64,000 nt of DNA from Ceratopteris richardii (lineage: Eukaryota; Streptophyta; Polypodiopsida; Polypodiales; Pteridaceae): NCBI GenBank assembly GCA_020310875.1, contig CM035430.1, forward strand, positions 99,042,866-99,106,865. The letters are read 5' to 3'. The position numbers and the translations under genes were made by a program. This document shows positions 33,884 to 46,209 of this stretch, in pieces; position 1 is the first letter of the stretch; the number at the start of each line of letters is the position of its first letter. A model generated the notes under the pieces. That model was not told the origin of the DNA and made no database searches. It saw nothing but the letters and a program-made list of their open reading frames with translations.

Positions 33884-36800
33884 TACCTTTTTAACCTGGA
33901 AGTATGTCCTCAATGGGCAGAAAAGTTGATCCCTATACTTACACATGGACTTAAAGATGGGATCACACCAAACCAAACCCAAGACCTCTGGAAGACTAAA
34001 AACCTTCACATCATTGCGGGAAGTTTGTATCACCAAGATTCAAGTGGAATATTAATGAGATGCGTGGAGGAAGAGGAACAAGAAATGTGGCTTCAGAAAG
34101 CACATGTAAACCAATGGAAAACTCATTTGAATGCAAATGGAACGTGGCAAACCCTGAAGAGGTTAGGCATATATTGGCCAACCATGCAAAGAGATGCACA
34201 TAACTATGTATCAGCATGCCAAATCTGTCAAAAACAAAATCCAGAAGAGAACTCAACTTTATGCTATTCTACAATAGCACCAAGATGGAGCATGCCTCTG
34301 GTAAAGTTCTTGAAAACTCAAGAATACCCAGAAGGAGCTACTATAGCAAGGAAACGTGCACTTGTAGAACAAAGTAAGGATTATAGCATTATAGGAAAAC
34401 AACTTTTTAAACGAGGGAAAGATAACCAATTAAGAGTGTGCATTCACGAAGACGAATATCTTTCTGTTTTAGAGATGGCTCATACAGGAGCTGCAGGAGG
34501 ACACTTCTCTGCAGATAAAACAACAAAAATGATCCTCTTTGCTGGAATGTGGTGGCCAACTCTACACCAAGATGCCATGACATATGTGCAACGGTGTGAT
34601 ACTTGCCAACGAACCAAATATCCAATTAGGAGAGATGAAATGCCACTTAGACCCATGATGAGTGCCAGAGCTTTCACGAAATGGGGAATAGACTTCATAG
34701 GACCCATTAGCCCACCAGCGAAAGGATCCCATGCCGAATATATAATTGTAGCAACAGACTATCTGACCAAATGGGTTGAAGCAAAAGCAACCAAGAAAAA
34801 TGACGCAAGAACCACAACCAAGTTTCTCTTTGAGAACGTTTTCACTAGATTTGGACTACCAATAGAAATTGTGAGTGATAGAGGTACGCACTTTGTGAAT
34901 GAAGTTATAGAAGCTTTATTGAATGAATTCTTGGTAATTCATAAGAAATCAGCTCCTTATCACCCACAAGCCAATGGACAAGCCGAAAGTTCGAATAAAA
35001 TCTTGTGTACAGTTCTCACCAAAATTGTTAACAATGGTAGATCAGATTGGGATAAGCAGTTACATCATGCTTTATGGGCATTTCGAGTAGCCTATAAAAC
35101 CGCCATAGGCACTACTCCTTTTAACTTAGTGTATGGACAAAATGCTATTTTGCCAATTGATTTCTTAATTCCCACTCTGAGAGTAGCAACTACTTACGAG
35201 TGGACAGGACATGAACTATCAGCTCAATTGGATCAAATAGAAAAGCTTCACGAAACTAGGTTACAAGCAGTAGCAGGCATTTATGCTGCTAAACGACGAC
35301 AGAAAGCCTACTTTGATGCGCACATTAAGGACAAAAATTTGAAGGAAGGAGATTTAGTTTTGGTATACACCTTGAAACAGCACGCTAAGAAGTTGCAGAA
35401 GAGAGGATATGGTCCATTAATCATTAATCGTATATCTACAAGTGGAGCCATCAGCTTAGCAACCTTAGATGGAGATGTATTACCAAACTACATCAGTGGA
35501 TGTAGAGTAAAACAATATCTAGAACCATTGACCGAAGAAACAATGTCTCGATTAATCAAAGGTAAGAATAGACGCATAGAAGAGGAAAGGATACGAGAAG
35601 AAGCGAGACAGGAAGCCCTAGAACGAATTAAGAAACGGAAGGAGTGGATGAGAGAGAGAGATGAGAGATATCGACTAGGAGAAGAACTCATCCCAATGGC
35701 TAATTTTAGAGCCACTAAAAGCCTAGGTTCACAGAGAACGCAACCATATTTAAATTTGGGAGCAGGTAGAACGGAGTACCACTTAGTGGATGCTCTCATT
35801 GACACAGGAGCTGCTGTAAGCTGTATCAAGCTTTCTTTGACCCAAAAACTCAAGGAGGCAGTACGCCCATCGATGGCACAGTTGATAGGAATAGGAGGAA
35901 CGATTACTCAATGCATAGGTGAGATCACCTTACCTCTGCATCTTGGCAACAACACCATGGATCAAAAGCTATTAGTGTGTCATGATCAGGATTTACTTGA
36001 AGAGGTAGTGTTAGGTCAAGACTGGATTTACGAATATGAGGTGACCATTCAATTGGCTTTAGGATACATCTCAGCCAGGATAGGACATCGTGAAGTATTC
36101 AGCCTGCTAGACGAACGACCAATCAAATCTGTGAGCATAGAGCAAAAAGTTCATTCCAATGAACAAATTCATGAATGTATGTTCACTAGCACTATAGAAA
36201 CACCTTCATCAAGTACTATATGTGCGGACACATTGAATTCTGCTGGCACACAATCTTCTTGTCTAGCAAGTTATGAGAGTGTTAATCAAGCTGAAACTGA
36301 CCGCAGTAAAGCACTATGCCTAAGAGAGACTAGTCCTCTGAGTAATTCAAAATCTGTACCTATTAAAATATACCCTATTCCATACTCTAACCAAGCGTGG
36401 ATAAAGAAAGATCAATTGGAGGAGTATCTTCGACGACAGAAGCACAACTGACATCAGAACAAACGATCAAATGAAAAAACAACTCAGTCGGAACAACGAA
36501 GTCATCGACGAACTGCTACAATATGGATTCCAAAGAAAGTAGTAGCTGCTCAACAGGATCGTTCGCAAATCTGGATTCCCAAATCATGCGCTCCAAAGAA
36601 ACCAAGACAAAATGATGATCCTCAGCACAAGAAGAACCAATGTGGTCCACAGGCAAAACAGCCACAAAAAGGGAGCTACTGGAGAAAGAAGGAGTCTGTA
36701 ATGGCAACCCGAGCCATTCCGAGATTTACAAATCAGATAAAGCAGACATACAACAAGAAAAGAGCCACATTCATCGGAATTGGGCAACATACAACAAAGC

Positions 36801-36886
36801 CCAGCAAAATGAAGCAGATTTGGATACCGAAAGACAGAACAAACGACATGCATCAACCAACTACTTCCAATTGCACACATACGTAG
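33884..36886 (+). pseudogene. Gypsy B pol remnant: double H2C2, integrase, second protease, W-P-K tail
   Basis: Begins with YLFNLEV, aligned to the region after RNase H in C, so protease, RT and RNase H are absent. Two H2C2 modules follow: about 34010-34225 (ending CQIC) and about 34390-34605 (ending CDTC). The integrase has GIDFIGP (about 34685), SDRGTHF (about 34877) and QANGQAES (about 34972). A GPY/F-like RGYGPLIINRIS lies near 35403. A retropepsin-like domain covers about 35740-36060 with an intact DTGA at 35801 and VVLGQDW near 36010. A TGA at 36449-36451 interrupts the frame, which then continues to 36886 through IWIPK motifs near 36519, 36564 and 36820. The TGA may derive from CGA. 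Confidence 0.88.
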
Positions 36887-37252
36887 CCTTCAAGACCCAA
36901 AGTATGCATGATAGGGCCACATTACAAGGCCAAGCATTCGGCACTTCCTTCTTCTATTTCAGGATAGTCAAGCACATTTTCCTTGTGGGAAATAGGAGAG
37001 CACTTGTACATACATTAAGAAAATTACTCAAAAAATAATAACCGCTTCGGCTATAAACTAACTTTTCTGTTTTCCTTTTCAGATGAAAATATAAAAATAC
37101 CTAAAAATGTGAAAAATCCAGGTATTACCTTTCTCACACACGGGAAAGGGGCGACACCATTCACTCGGAGCAATATCGAGCTTATGACAAACAAATAAAG
37201 GAGGATTTCTGATAATATATGGCAACTAATTTATACTCTATATTGAGTGCAG
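36887..37252 (+). other. Gypsy B spacer between pol and third ORF
   Basis: About 370 non-coding bases. The last bases, TATATTGAGTGCAG directly before the ATG at 37253, look like a 3' splice site, suggesting that ORF3 is expressed from a spliced RNA. No branch point was assigned. Confidence 0.5.
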
Positions 37253-40200
37253 ATGGCGTCTACTAATTCCAAAGCCACACAAGAGGAAGAGGTCCAGCTT
37301 CTTCCATTGGAATCAGTAACAAGAGTAAGAGGCCATTGGTTTCGTGATGACCAACCAGTCTCGGAACTCATTTTCATGGCAACTATCAAGATTATGGATA
37401 CAGATCACTATTTTCCAATCATGTCACAAGACTTCAAAACAATAATACAGGGATTACCTCATATTGAAGATGTATGGACACAAGCAGGCATAGAGGCATT
37501 TCTCAAATTGCCTATCTATGTTCCAGATTTTCAGAGATGTGCACAAGTAATGAATACTATGCAACCTGCAGCTACAAAGATATCAGTTCCAGAAGCACGA
37601 GTATTGGATAAAGTCGGAATTTGGAAGACAATTCAATTCACACATGAGTTGATCAATAAGGCTTTTGGATGGAATCAAGCAAGAATTAAATGTGTCAAAG
37701 AGGAATGTCATGACCCTAAGAAGAGGTCCTTCCTGGAGATTAACAGAATAGACATCGAAGACGTTGTCCGTCTTATGCATCAACATTTCTGCTTCCCCAG
37801 CATGCATAGATACACGGCTCCACAAAAGATAGTAGTGCAACTATTATCACATGCCATGCGACAAATAGGAAACAAAATTAATTTGACAAGGTATGTCCAA
37901 GAAAGGCTATTTGAAGCCCAAAAGAAATGGGGCCAGAAGAAGTTTTTGAATGGCAGTTCTGCATTAACACTATTGATATATGAAGCCCTTGAGATGAAAA
38001 ATTGCTTACGGGAGATGCCGACCTCAGAAGGGCTAGCTAAGTATGCAAAATCCGCTACGGTCCCTAAGAAAAAGAAAGCAGTAGTTATGGTTGAAGAAGC
38101 TGGAACCAGCACACAAAAACCCATGAGGGGTACAAAGCGTCTACGGGAGGAGGAAGCCCAAGCTACACCACAATCAAAGAGAACTCATCTCTTACCGAAG
38201 ATCACGACGGCTCAAATGCCTATTACAAGGAGCGATCTTTCCGCTGCCCTCGAAGAAACACATCATTACATGCAAGGGCAGGTAAACTTAAACATTCAAG
38301 GTCATCATTACAGACAGGCAAGTCAAGAGAAACAACAACGGAGTCCAGAGAAGACACCAAAACAAGCTGGAAGATACAAAGAACTAGGGATAGATGATTC
38401 AAGTACCAATACGGATTCCAGCCCTGAAAAACATTCCTTGGATACTGATATAAGGACAGAAACTCAAGAAGAAGAATGGAATAAGATCGATCAATTGGAA
38501 GTGACGCCGGGAAATCATGAAGAAAAGGAACAGAATGTAGAAGATTCCATTGAACCGAAGCATGTATTTCAATTGAATGATACTACAAAGATAAGCATCA
38601 AGGAAGCTCCAACCAATGCTACATATGTAAAACCACCTATCAAAGAGGAAGTCCAAACTCCAGTAAGTAAGGAAACGGAGGAGTTACAAAACAAAGAACA
38701 AATTGTGATCGAGGTACCGGATGACACACCTCAAGAAAAGCAAGCAACCATGGGGGCTGAGCCAAGGATCCAGCTTCAGATTAGGCAGCCCCATGACACT
38801 ACATTACATATCGCACAGGGCAAAGATGTCAATACCGGCGAAGAACCAAGCATTCCAAAAACATGGCTGAATGTAGATGTCACTCAGCTGAAGCCGATAG
38901 TCAAGCAAATGATTGAGACGACCATGGACACTCAACAACAGTTGATGGACATAGATGCCGACTATGATCAGGCAAGGAGAGAAAAGAATCAATTTCAAAT
39001 CATGAGTGAGCAGCTATCGGCACAATTGATTGAAGCACAAAAAGAATTGGCAGTCAAAAATATGGAGGTGCTGGCAATCAAGCTACAACATGATGCATCC
39101 AGCTCTCAGAATCAACAGCTGCATACACAACTAACAGAGTTGCAAAGATTACACGATGCGAGTGAGGCTGAGAAAGAGAAAATGAAAATGAGAAGCATGT
39201 TATTAGAACAACAACTCAAGTTGTATATGGAAGAGAACGACAACCTCCGCAACAGAAATAAGGAATTGATGAAGTCTTTATTATATGATCAACCAATCGT
39301 ACAACAGGAATCCACAGAAACCAAAGAAAAAGAATTAAGAGATCAGATCTCAAAGTATGAAGAGTTCCTAAAGCAAGAACAAGCAAAGATAGAGGAATGG
39401 AAGAGCCGATACACCAATGAAACCAATGAATTGAAGAGTCAATTACAAAAGGTGAACGCCAAATTGATACAAAGCTACAGCGAAAATATGGATAATGTAG
39501 CTAACATTGGTAAAGAATTGCTGGCCACTAAAGAAACACTCAGAGAAGCCATGCAAGAGGTAAAAGAGAAAGATGAATGCATAGCACGACTAAAGACTCA
39601 AATGAAAGAGAAAACACCGATCGGGACACCAGTAGTGCCGGCTAAGGAGAATCCTACTGACGAGGTAGAGGTAAGTCCTCTATCTCACCCGATCTATAAT
39701 TCTCCACTACATGAGCAGTTGGCCGACATACATGACGAACATCCAATGCCCTATACTGCAGAAATAAGTCAGAAGGAACGGGCACTAGTGGTGTCCCGGT
39801 TGACGGAAAATTTTGAAAATGAAGTCGTCAAAGTGATGAAAGAGGCCAAGATCCAAGGTAAAGACCTCGACAAGATCATGAAGCCGTTCAATATTCCATA
39901 CGGACTCTTGAAAGAGAAAACAAGACGTTATATAAAGAAGATTACACAGAAGAGTCCAGATGAGCAGCTGAACTTCAAACACGACACATTTGCATACACT
40001 CAAGCAGAGTTTGAAGCTGCACAACCAGTGTGGCGACTGAAATTTTTGGAGAAACATCCCACACTACGGGTGCATTGGCAAGCAGCGCCATATGCATTCT
40101 AGGTAAACCATTCATTTTGTCCAATACCACGCAGAAGGGATACCAGGGAATTTTTGGATTTGCAAAGAAGCGGCACTATAAATAAGCAGTGGCTCAATTA

Positions 40201-40672
40201 TCCTATGCTTCCGAGCCCGCCACATAACTACTTGCCAACGGAGGATTATATGGTCAAAACCATTGAATATTGGCTGCAGAATTATACGACAGTACCTGAC
40301 TTAGCTGTCAAAATGACCAATAAGATACTTAGTATGATACTTACGGTACTCAAGGTCTTCAAACATGCGGCCTACACTTTTTTGAATTTCATCGGCATTA
40401 ATCAGGGCACGGAAATCCTCATTTTTGATCTATCAGTTATGCCTAGCAGACCAACAATAATGGCGTATTATTCCAGATTAATGTTCTTGCCAAGTGTATA
40501 TATGCAGACTTTTGAAGAAGCTTTCTTTACAGGATTTTTTGAGATGGATTCAGAAATTTTTTTGAAGATGTCATCCAATTTAAATGCCAGATTAGTGGCA
40601 TATGAACTTAGCTTCTTCGCAGATCATAGACAGCCACCCAATGACGGTGTGAAGGCAGAACAATGGAAATAA
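37253..40672 (+). pseudogene. Gypsy B third ORF, one internal stop
   Basis: Start ATG (MASTNSKATQ) directly after CAG. One frame runs to 40672, broken only by TAG at 40100-40102, giving about 1139 codons. Residues 1-240 form a globular domain homologous to C's ORF3 (RGHWFRDD, MHQHFCFPSMHRY, LFEAQKKWGQKKFLNGSSAL). Residues about 255-530 are charged and low in complexity. Residues about 550-800 form a long coiled coil (QQLMDIDADYDQARREKNQFQ onwards, very Gln/Glu/Lys-rich). The C-terminal ~200 residues are a conserved alpha-helical domain (QWLNYPMLP, KILSMILTVLKVFKHAAYTF, PSVYMQTFEEAFFTGFFEM). No signal peptide or transmembrane helix is evident, so an envelope role is unsupported. Function unknown. 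Confidence 0.85.
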
Positions 40673-41256
40673 CTCATGATACGTGAAGCCAATATGCTAA
40701 ATGATACAGAGCAAAGAGTATATAAAACATATGCCCGTCGCTTATCAAAGCCTGTCAGGGACGACAGAGTCCAAGAGGGGGGCAGTGTTGAGGGAGAGTC
40801 GAGTAAAAAGAAGAAAAGAAGAAGGCAACGAAAAAAGCAGCTTCACTAAATAGAAATATCCGAAGACATATCTCTGCAGGAAGCCCCGTAGGGGCGCAAC
40901 ACCCATCTCTGCACAGAGCCCCGCAGGGGCACACACACCAAGGAAAAGCACGCAGCTGAGAGGAGGAACCAGGGCCAACAAGTATTCCATATGAGGATGC
41001 TTCAACCTCTGGAGTTACAAAGGATTCAGATCAAGGCTTACGAGCTACATCCGCATATGTGCACTGATGGCGTGCGTGGCAAACCGAATCAACCGGCTTT
41101 GAGTAATGCAACCAGGTCCGATGTGTGCAACCAGGACAAATCAGAGCGCCTCTAAAATGTAATGCAAGATCAAGAATCAGGCAAAACTGGCCACTGGATG
41201 CGTACGGACAACAAAGTGAGGACAAGAAGCAAATCCTGTCAAGGGACGACAGAGAC
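40673..41256 (+). other. 3' untranslated region of gypsy B
   Basis: Holds two related copies of a CCTGTCAGGGACGACAGAG...AGAGGGGG block (about 40753-40795 and 41236-41270), the second being the real polypurine tract. It also holds two copies of ATCTCTGCA...AGCCCCG(T/C)AGGGGC (40868-40935), each with a GCCCCG-AGGGGC hairpin. No gene is seen. Confidence 0.7.
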
Positions 41257-41270
41257 AAAGAGGGGGAGAG
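41257..41270 (+). other. Polypurine tract of gypsy B
   Basis: AAAGAGGGGGAGAG immediately before the 3' LTR TG, the expected plus-strand primer. Confidence 0.88.
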
Positions 41271-42167
41271 TGTTGCGGAGCTAAAGAAAGCACAAAGCAG
41301 AGAAAAGGACGGGCCCCAAAATTTTTCCGATTTGGACATCATATTTTTGTATCATAATCATTCTTGTAATATATTTTCCGTTGTAAATGCACTAGAGGAG
41401 TCCTCTAGATGCATCCCCACAGAAGATTGGAGATTTACCCATGTAAAATAGTAGGAAATTAGTCTTTTAGTGAATAAAGTGCCGGTCTCTTGTGTGAAAA
41501 GACCATTTTTAGGGCACTAGTATATAAGTCAAATGTGACTCTTTGTAAAGAACTTTTTGCCATTGTGAAAATAGAGAGCACAGAAATTCGAATTTGTGTC
41601 TTCTTCACTCTGTATCTTCTTCTTTGTGAGCTTGTATGCATGTGTATTGCTTGGAAAGAGTGCTTGTGAGTGTTGTCTATCCATGAAAGTGTTTATTTGC
41701 TGTAGGTAAAGTGTGTGCGAAGTGTAGGAAGTGCTGAAGTGTAGGAAGGTATTTCCCGCGACTCAGTATTTTGCTCATAACTTGAAGTAGGAGCGTCAGA
41801 ATTGAGTGAAACCACTGCGATTGGATGCGTCTTCTCGAGAGCTTCGAAACGCATATGCTATTCGCTATATTTGGAGCTCGGAGCTAGGAGAAAAGTCCAA
41901 GATACTGACGACTGCTGCACCAAGTATTGTTTCGCCATGACCGACAGTTGAAGCTTGTTTGGATAAGTCTTCGCCTTATTTACACTCTTTGAGTAGTTCA
42001 TTTGCATTGATCATCACATGATTGCATGTCCTCATACACTCGGCTAGGTTTGTATACTCTTTGGATTGATAATTAAAAGCGTGTATCCCCACTATATGCA
42101 CTTGAGAGGGGATTGAGGTATAGTCTCTTTCTCCGTAAGTCCCTAAGTTGGTACTTAGGTCAACACA
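41271..42167 (+). repeat. 3' LTR of gypsy B
   Basis: 897 bp, same length as the 5' LTR, with about 14 substitutions counted by eye and no obvious indel. It ends CAACACA before the TSD. Confidence 0.93.
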
Positions 42168-42172
42168 TTGTT
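42168..42172. repeat. Target-site duplication (right) of gypsy B
   Basis: TTGTT, matching 2181-2185; the copia A RT codons resume directly after it on the minus strand. Confidence 0.9.
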
Positions 42173-43470
42173 CCATGTAGACTTCACCTGATATATATCC
42201 ATTCAGAAATGCATTCTTTATATCTAGCTGACTTAGCTTCCATCCCTTTGATGCTGCTATAGCAATCACTGTCCTTATGGTTGACATCCTTGCCACCGGA
42301 CTAAACGTCTCATCATAATCTATGCCATGCGTCTAAGCATAACCCTTGACAACCAGTCTAGCTTTTTATCTGGCTATCCTTCCATCTGCAAGTTTCTTAA
42401 CTTTGAAAACCCATTTATTTCCCATTACTTTCTTACCATTTGGTTTAGGAACAAGTTCCCATGTCTTGTTCTCCTCTAGTGCGTTGAACTCTTCTTCCAT
42501 TGCTTCTTCCCATTGCTTCTTGCCTTTAGCTTCATCATAGTTCTAAGGTTCTTCATCATCTTTGACCATATATGCATAATTTTTCTGAGTTATGTACGAA
42601 GTATCATAAGAACACCTTTCTGGTTGTCTTCTAATCTTGCTTGACCTTCTTGGTTCACATTCTTCATAAGTGTCTGAATACACTTCTTCATCAAATATAG
42701 GAATTTCTTCATTCCTTCTTGTTAATCCATTTCTGGACGTACTTGCTTGCATATAGTCTTCATCTCTATTCACCTGCACCATTGATTGTAACATCTCTGG
42801 AAACAGTAAACTGTTCTGTTAGAGGACTCCATAACCTGTAACCCATCTGCTTTTCATCATATCCAATGAACACATATTTCTCTGCTTTTGGTTCAAGCTT
42901 ATGTCTGAGTTGTGATGGTACATAAGCATAAGCTACTGATCCAAACACTTTGCAATGATCAAGTGTTGGTTTCTTTCCCCACCAAGCTTCATAAGGAGTC
43001 ATTCCATCTAAAGCTATACAAGGTAATCTGTTTACCAAGTATGTAGCTGTATTTACAGCTTCAGCCCAAAGATAATTTGGACAATCCTTTTCTTTGAGCA
43101 TAGCTCGTGCAAACTCAACTAGAGTTCGGTTTCTTCTTTTTGCTACACCATTTTGTTGTGGTGTATACCTGCAGGTTATTTCTCTCTTAATACCTGCATT
43201 TCAAAGATAATCATTGAACTCTTGGGAGAAGTATTCTCCCCCTCCATCAGACCTCAGTCTCTTAAGCTTTCGACCTGTGAGTCTTTCAGCATATGCATGA
43301 AAATGCTTGAAGGTTTCAAATACTTCTGATCTTTCCTTCAAAGCATATAACATTATCCATATTGTAGCATCATCAATGAATAAAACATAATACCTTGAGC
43401 CACTGATTGATCCTTCTTTTGTTGGACCCCATACATCTGTATGAATGAGTTCAAGTACTCCATCGAGCAT
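42173..43470 (-). pseudogene. Copia A integrase and RT N-terminus
   Basis: Reading downwards from 43470: integrase core with HTDVWGPT and RSDGGGEY, YTPQQNGVAKRRNR near 43150, and SVAYAYVPSQLRHKLEPK near 42900. A linker then leads into the RT N-terminus, with [26 protein letters not shown] and [21 protein letters not shown] ending at the B insertion. Breaks: TGA at 43201-43203, a frameshift near 42775, and stops at 42543-42545, 42366-42368 and 42333-42335. The first integrase zinc module and the whole protease are missing because of a gag-to-integrase deletion near 43470. Confidence 0.88.
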
Positions 43471-43690
43471 CTTTCTTCATCCAATTCTTCAAATCTCATA
43501 ATTCCTCCCCAGTTGGAACACTAGGATCTCTGAATTGAGGCTTTTCTTCTTCACCTGTAATATAAGCTATCAAGTCTTTGCTCATAAGATGAGCTTCCAT
43601 CCTCATTGACCATGTTGGATAGTCCTCGCTATCCAACTTTTCTATCTAAAGAGAATCTCCCATCCTTTCTTCACCTTTGTATTGAATTCT
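43471..43690 (-). pseudogene. Copia A gag fragment
   Basis: Minus-strand reading gives LDSEDYPTWSMRMEAHLMSKDL and then a GEEEKP stretch, typical of the first 80 residues of a copia gag. It has an upstream TAG and a TGA near the end. It is joined near 43470 directly to integrase, so most of gag and all of protease are deleted. Confidence 0.7.
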
Positions 43691-43872
43691 TCAAACTTTA
43701 TGAGTAATAGATGTACCTTTGCTTCGAATGATACTCCTTTTGTCTTCCTTGATGTTGTATGGCCTTGTTCTCAAGCTTTGCTCTTAAGCTTTCACCTTTT
43801 GAACCTTCAGATGTTGAATTCTTTATGACTGTAGCAGTCGAGATCCTCCTTTCTTCAATTCTGATGCTTCCT

Positions 43873-43884
43873 ACTCTGATACCA
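43873..43884 (-). other. Primer-binding site, initiator tRNA-Met type (copia A)
   Basis: Minus-strand TGGTATCAGAGT, one base different from the usual TGGTATCAGAGC of plant copia elements. It lies one base inside the LTR end. Confidence 0.8.
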
Positions 43885-43885
43885 C

Positions 43886-44931
43886 TGATGGAGAGTGTTA
43901 ATCTCCAAAAGAACAAGCTACTCTTGTAGTTAGAGCACCTCTATAACAAGAGTGACTCAAATCTTGACCAATTTTAGAGGATCAATGATCAATTATGAAG
44001 ATTTTGAAAAACTTGTGAAGGAGATGACTACACAGAAAGTCTACTGCACATATATCTCTCATTAACTTATCAATTATGTAAAGTTTTTTATGAAACTTTG
44101 CACAAGGTGTTGCCTACAGTTTCCGCACCTTCTCCAAGTTGAATCACTCCAAAAGATTCAGTAGAACTTGAGAAATGATCTCAACAAGTTACCTATGTCT
44201 AAAACTGCTCTTCTGAAAAGTTGATTCAGACACCTGTAACTTCTAACACTTGATTCTCTCAATCTAGAACCCGTTTATACAAATGCTTTTAGCCATAGAT
44301 GGCTTACCTTCTAACTTAAATTTTGACTCCTTATTCATGCAAAACTTTAACATGTGCACTGAGAAATGATCAAATCATTGACCATCGAGATTGCGCCTGT
44401 TTCAGGAAACAGTGAACACCTCTTCACATATGAATGTTCCTACTCATAATTCTCACAACCTGTTTACAATTAGGCTCTCAAACTTTAAGCATAGACTCAT
44501 TAACTATGGACTGAGACATCTACAAAAGGATCCTTGAAATGATTAAGTATAGAAGGAGAATGCACAGAAACATCGGGCACAATTTTCTTTCATTCGTGAA
44601 GGAATTTTACAACTGAGTGATGAGAGAGATTCTACTCACTTCTAAGATGTATAATGACTCATACAACTATCAATTTCTCTATTCACATGCTCTCCTTCCG
44701 TTTGCCCTGACTTTTTACTTATATATATATATAGCCATATATGTACAAGCTGATGACCATACAAAAGATATATATGAGCTGTCTCTAAATTAATGTACAT
44801 ATGTGTGCACATCTTCATCTTCTGAATATGCACTTCCTTCATGCTTTATGACTTGGTCTTTTCTTCAGTCCTTGACTTCAAAACTCAAAACTTCACTCAA
44901 AACTTCAATTGTTGATTGCCCTGCACCAACA
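43886..44931 (-). repeat. 5' LTR of copia A (~1046 bp)
   Basis: Bounded by TG (43886) and CA (44931) on the + strand, next to the PBS on one side and resumed copia E coding sequence on the other. An AT-rich TATATATATATA stretch (44719-44733) is the likely promoter. It has no convincing similarity to the 3' LTR at 1-995. Confidence 0.7.
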
Positions 44932-46205
44932 ATACAGACGATGACCAAGATGAAAGGGAAAAGGATTACAAGCTATGGAAGTCAAGAGGCAAAGCAAAGA
45001 TGCAAGAGGTTGGAGAATGCTCCAAACAAGCACCTAGAAGATCAGCAAGAGAGAAGAAACAACCAGAAAGGTATGGATATGATTCCACATTTGTTACCAA
45101 GCATTCAATATACTTGGCAAAAGACTCTATTTCAGAGGAACCCTCAACCTATGAAGAGGCAAAGGGAAACCCTAATTGGGAAAAGGCCATGAACGAAGAG
45201 ATATATGCATTGAAGGAGATGGACACTTGGGATTTGGTTCCAATGTCGTCAAATCAAAAGGTAATTGGTTGCACATGGGTATATAAAGTTAAAGGAAATT
45301 CAGATGGATCAGTTTGCAGGTACAAGGCAAGATTAGTTGCCAAAGGATGCTCACAAACTCATGGTATAGACTATGAGGAAACATTCTCACCAGTTGCAAA
45401 GATGACTACAATCAAGACATTGATAAGTGTAGCTGCTACAAGGAATTGGTGACTCCTCCAACTTGATGTGAGAAATGCATTCTTGAATGGTTGGATAAGT
45501 GAAGAGGTATACATGTCACAACCACCAGGTTTTGAAAACCCTAATCATCCATCTTATGTTTGCAGACTTAAGAAAGCATTGTATGGATTGAAACAAGCTC
45601 CAAGAGCTTGGAATTACAGGTCTTCAAGATCAAGGTCAAAACTAGCAGCTGAGATCCTTCTCTATTCATCAAAAGGGATCACAATGAGGTTATCTATCTA
45701 TGTGTATATGTAGATGATATTATTGTGACTGGTGATGATCTAAATGGCATTCAAAGGATCAAGAGACACATGCAAGAGGAGTTCAAAATCAGTGACCTAG
45801 GTGAGCTCACATATTTCCTAGGCATACAGGTGATATATACAGATGAAGGAATGTATTTGACTCGAAGAAGATACATTCAGAATTTTCTTCTCAAGTTCAA
45901 AATGGAGAACACTAAACCTGCAGGTACACCTTTGGAGATGAATCATAAACTAAGTGTTTATGAAGGTGAGAAAATTGAAGACATTAAAGAGTATCAAAGC
46001 TTGGTAGGTAGCTTGATATATGCTACTCATATAAGGGCAGATATCTCATATAGTGTAGGAGTGCTTAGTCAGTTCATGCACTCACTGAGAAGACCACACA
46101 TGGATGCAACTAAGAGAGTACTTAAGTATCTCAAAGGTACAATCAACGAAGGTATATTCTATCCTTACTCTTCAGATTTGGATGTCAAAATCTACTCAGA
46201 TGCAG
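44932..46205 (+). pseudogene. Copia E pol fragment: linker and RT to start of RNase H
   Basis: Begins in the acidic linker between integrase and RT (DDDQDERE), where copia A inserted, and continues through [64 protein letters not shown], then YVDD at about 45706-45717. It ends in the RNase H motif IYSDA at 46205. Breaks: TGA at 45450-45452 and a frameshift near 45618. The missing RNase H remainder is found inverted at 61841-62275 (G), where it resumes at SKDDRKST. Confidence 0.87.
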
Positions 46206-46209
46206 AAGC

